From positions 1-32,613 of the forward strand of contig NZ_JAHHIU010000156.1 in assembly GCF_024539815.1 (NCBI RefSeq): a stretch of 32,613 nucleotides of DNA, given 5' to 3'. Shown in pieces: positions 31,098 to 32,613 of this stretch. The notes below the pieces were generated by a model. That model saw only the letters and a program-made list of their open reading frames with translations. It was not told the origin of the DNA and did no database searches. Numbering within the stretch: position 1 is the first letter of the stretch; every line of letters starts with the position of its first letter. Source of the stretch: Streptomyces hayashii (GTDB lineage: Bacteria > Actinomycetota > Actinomycetes > Streptomycetales > Streptomycetaceae). Made by a program: the position numbers and the translations under genes.

Positions 31098-32537
31098 ATG
31101 AGCACTTCAGCCCAGATCGGCGTCACGGGTCTCGCGGTGATGGGGCGCAATCTCGCCCGCAACTTCGCGCGCAACGGCTACACGGTCGCGCTGCACAACC
31201 GGACGGCGGCCCGTACTCGCGCCCTGGTCGAGGAGTTCGGCGACGAGGGCGAGTTCATCGCGGCAGAGACCGCCAAGGAGTTCGTCGCGGCGCTGGAGCG
31301 GCCCCGCCGACTGGTCGTCATGGTGAAGGCCGGTGAGCCCACCGACGCGGTGATCCATGAGTTCGCCCCGCTGCTCGAACCCGGCGACATGATCATCGAC
31401 GGGGGCAACGCGCACTTCGCCGACACCCGCCGCCGTGAGCGCGAGCTGCGCGAGCAGGGCCTGCACTTCGTCGGCGCGGGCATCTCCGGCGGCGAGGAGG
31501 GCGCGCTGCACGGCCCCAGCATCATGCCGGGCGGCTCGCCGGAGTCGTACGGGTCGCTGGGCCCGATGCTGGAGAAGATCTCCGCGAAGGCGGCTGACGG
31601 TTCGCCCTGCGTCACCCACGTCGGCCCGGACGGCGCCGGTCACTTCGTGAAGATGGTCCACAACGGCATCGAGTACGCCGACATGCAACTCATCGGCGAG
31701 GCCTACCAGTTGCTGCGCGACGTCGCCGGCTACGAGCCCGCGCAGATCGCGGACATCTTCCGCACCTGGAACACCGGCCGCCTCGACTCCTACCTGATCG
31801 AGATCACGGCCGAGGTGCTCTCCCACGTGGACGCGGCGACGGACAGGCCCTTCGTGGACGTCGTGGTCGACCAGGCGGAGCAGAAGGGCACCGGCCGCTG
31901 GACCGTCCAGATCGCGCTGGACCTCGGGGTTCCGGTGTCGGGTATCGCGGAGGCCGTCTTCGCCCGCTCGCTGTCGGGTCACGCGGCGCTGCGCGAGGCG
32001 TCCCGCGACCTGGCGGGCCCGAAGGCGTCCGCGCTGGGCGAGGCGGAGGCGCAGGCGTTCGCCGACCGGGTGGAGCAGGCGCTGTACGCCTCGAAGATCG
32101 TGTCGTACACCCAGGGCTTCCACGAGATCGCCGCGGGCAGCGAGGAGTACGGCTGGGACATCGACCTCGGGGCGGTCTCCTCGATCTGGCGCGGCGGCTG
32201 CATCATCCGCGCCGCCTTCCTCGACCGGATCCGCGCCGCGTACGACGCCCGCGCGGACCTGCCGAGCCTGCTCTCCGACGCGACGTTCGCCTCGGAGATC
32301 GCGGCCGCCCAGGACGCTTGGCGGGAGGTGCTGGTGTCAGCGACGCTCCAGGGCGTGCCCACGCCGGGCTTCGCCGCCGCGCTCGCCTACTACGACGCCC
32401 TGCGCGCGGAGCGCCTGCCCGCGGCGCTCACCCAGGGCCAGCGGGACTTCTTCGGCGCGCACACGTACCGGCGGGTCGACCGCGAGGGTGCGTTCCACAC
32501 CCTGTGGGGCGGGGACCGCTCGGAGGTGGACGCGTAG
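31098..32537 (+). CDS. gnd: 6-phosphogluconate dehydrogenase, decarboxylating (NADP+)
   Basis: 479 residues, the family's full length. The N-terminal Rossmann fold has GVTGLAVMGRNLARN and HNRT (arginine selecting NADP). Substrate motifs are VGAGISGGEEGALHGPSIMPGG and HFVKMVHNGIEYADMQLIGEAY with the catalytic Lys and Asn, and QKGTGRWT lies in the all-helical domain. It converts 6-phosphogluconate to ribulose-5-phosphate, CO2 and NADPH in the pentose phosphate pathway. TAGGAG lies 8 nt before the ATG. It is divergent from the Rpf gene. This is the long gnd type. Confidence 0.97.
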   Translation: MSTSAQIGVTGLAVMGRNLARNFARNGYTVALHNRTAARTRALVEEFGDEGEFIAAETAKEFVAALERPRRLVVMVKAGEPTDAVIHEFAPLLEPGDMIIDGGNAHFADTRRRERELREQGLHFVGAGISGGEEGALHGPSIMPGGSPESYGSLGPMLEKISAKAADGSPCVTHVGPDGAGHFVKMVHNGIEYADMQLIGEAYQLLRDVAGYEPAQIADIFRTWNTGRLDSYLIEITAEVLSHVDAATDRPFVDVVVDQAEQKGTGRWTVQIALDLGVPVSGIAEAVFARSLSGHAALREASRDLAGPKASALGEAEAQAFADRVEQALYASKIVSYTQGFHEIAAGSEEYGWDIDLGAVSSIWRGGCIIRAAFLDRIRAAYDARADLPSLLSDATFASEIAAAQDAWREVLVSATLQGVPTPGFAAALAYYDALRAERLPAALTQGQRDFFGAHTYRRVDREGAFHTLWGGDRSEVDA

Positions 32538-32548
32538 CAGCCGGCCTC

Positions 32549-32574
32549 GTGAGCCGCGGCTGTCCGCGGCACAC
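32549..32574 (+). terminator. Terminator hairpin of gnd
   Basis: GTG-A-GCCGCGG-CTGT-CCGCGGC-A-CAC: a perfect 7-bp stem with a 4-nt loop, extended by three more pairs across an A-A mismatch. It starts 11 nt after the gnd stop codon. Confidence 0.7.
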
Positions 32575-32579
32575 GGGCG

Positions 32580-32613
<34 letters not shown>

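Overview
The window is high-GC DNA with actinobacterial codon use. Several genes start with GTG, two divergent genes look leaderless, and storage-polymer, Rpf and sigma/anti-sigma genes are present. Gene content and protein sequences point to Streptomyces or a very close relative. It carries 23 genes that I can support, one cut by the left edge. No rRNA, tRNA, CRISPR array, insertion sequence or phage gene is visible. The last 33 bases are an uninterrupted G run, most likely a contig-end artefact.

Left part (1-10.9 kb). A truncated Tat-type secreted protein is followed by lysX, a fusion of lysyl-phosphatidylglycerol synthase and lysyl-tRNA synthetase. lysX is divergent from a universal stress protein gene. 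Next come a CapA-like lipoprotein and, divergent from it, a cell-surface signalling set: an ECF sigma factor, an unrecognised 170-residue protein and a zinc-binding transmembrane anti-sigma factor. A tightly coupled pair follows, an EACC1 adaptor and a membrane-anchored caspase-like protease, which resembles a stripped-down conflict or cell-suicide module. An Fpg-type DNA glycosylase abuts it tail to tail.

Middle part (11-23.2 kb). A PAS-GAF-SpoIIE-HATPase phosphatase and a small acidic secreted protein lie beside a lipase maturation factor-like membrane protein. Three genes on the minus strand (SDR, aldo/keto reductase, amidohydrolase) form an operon that fits L-fucose oxidation, although the dehydratase and transporter are absent. 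A FadR/GntR-like operator candidate lies upstream of it. An amidase faces away from this operon. After a strong bidirectional terminator there is a 57-codon gene, easily missed because of its size. Its product ends in a Trp/Tyr/His-rich core that looks like the precursor of a cyclophane-type RiPP. Divergent from it are an HD-fold protein that has lost its HD dyad and an SDR. A large zinc-ribbon SDR lacking the catalytic Tyr follows.

Right part (23.3-32.6 kb). This part covers storage and central metabolism: a wax ester/triacylglycerol synthase, glgC, a GlgA/GlgM glycosyltransferase and a FhuF-like iron-sulfur protein. After these come a DMT-family transporter with a repeat-built pentapeptide tail, an RpfD-type Rpf-LysM-M23 cell-wall hydrolase with a good sigma-70-like promoter, and 6-phosphogluconate dehydrogenase with a clear terminator. 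The most notable items are the RiPP-like small gene with no maturase in view, the EACC1-caspase pair, the degenerate HD protein and the minisatellite tail of the transporter.
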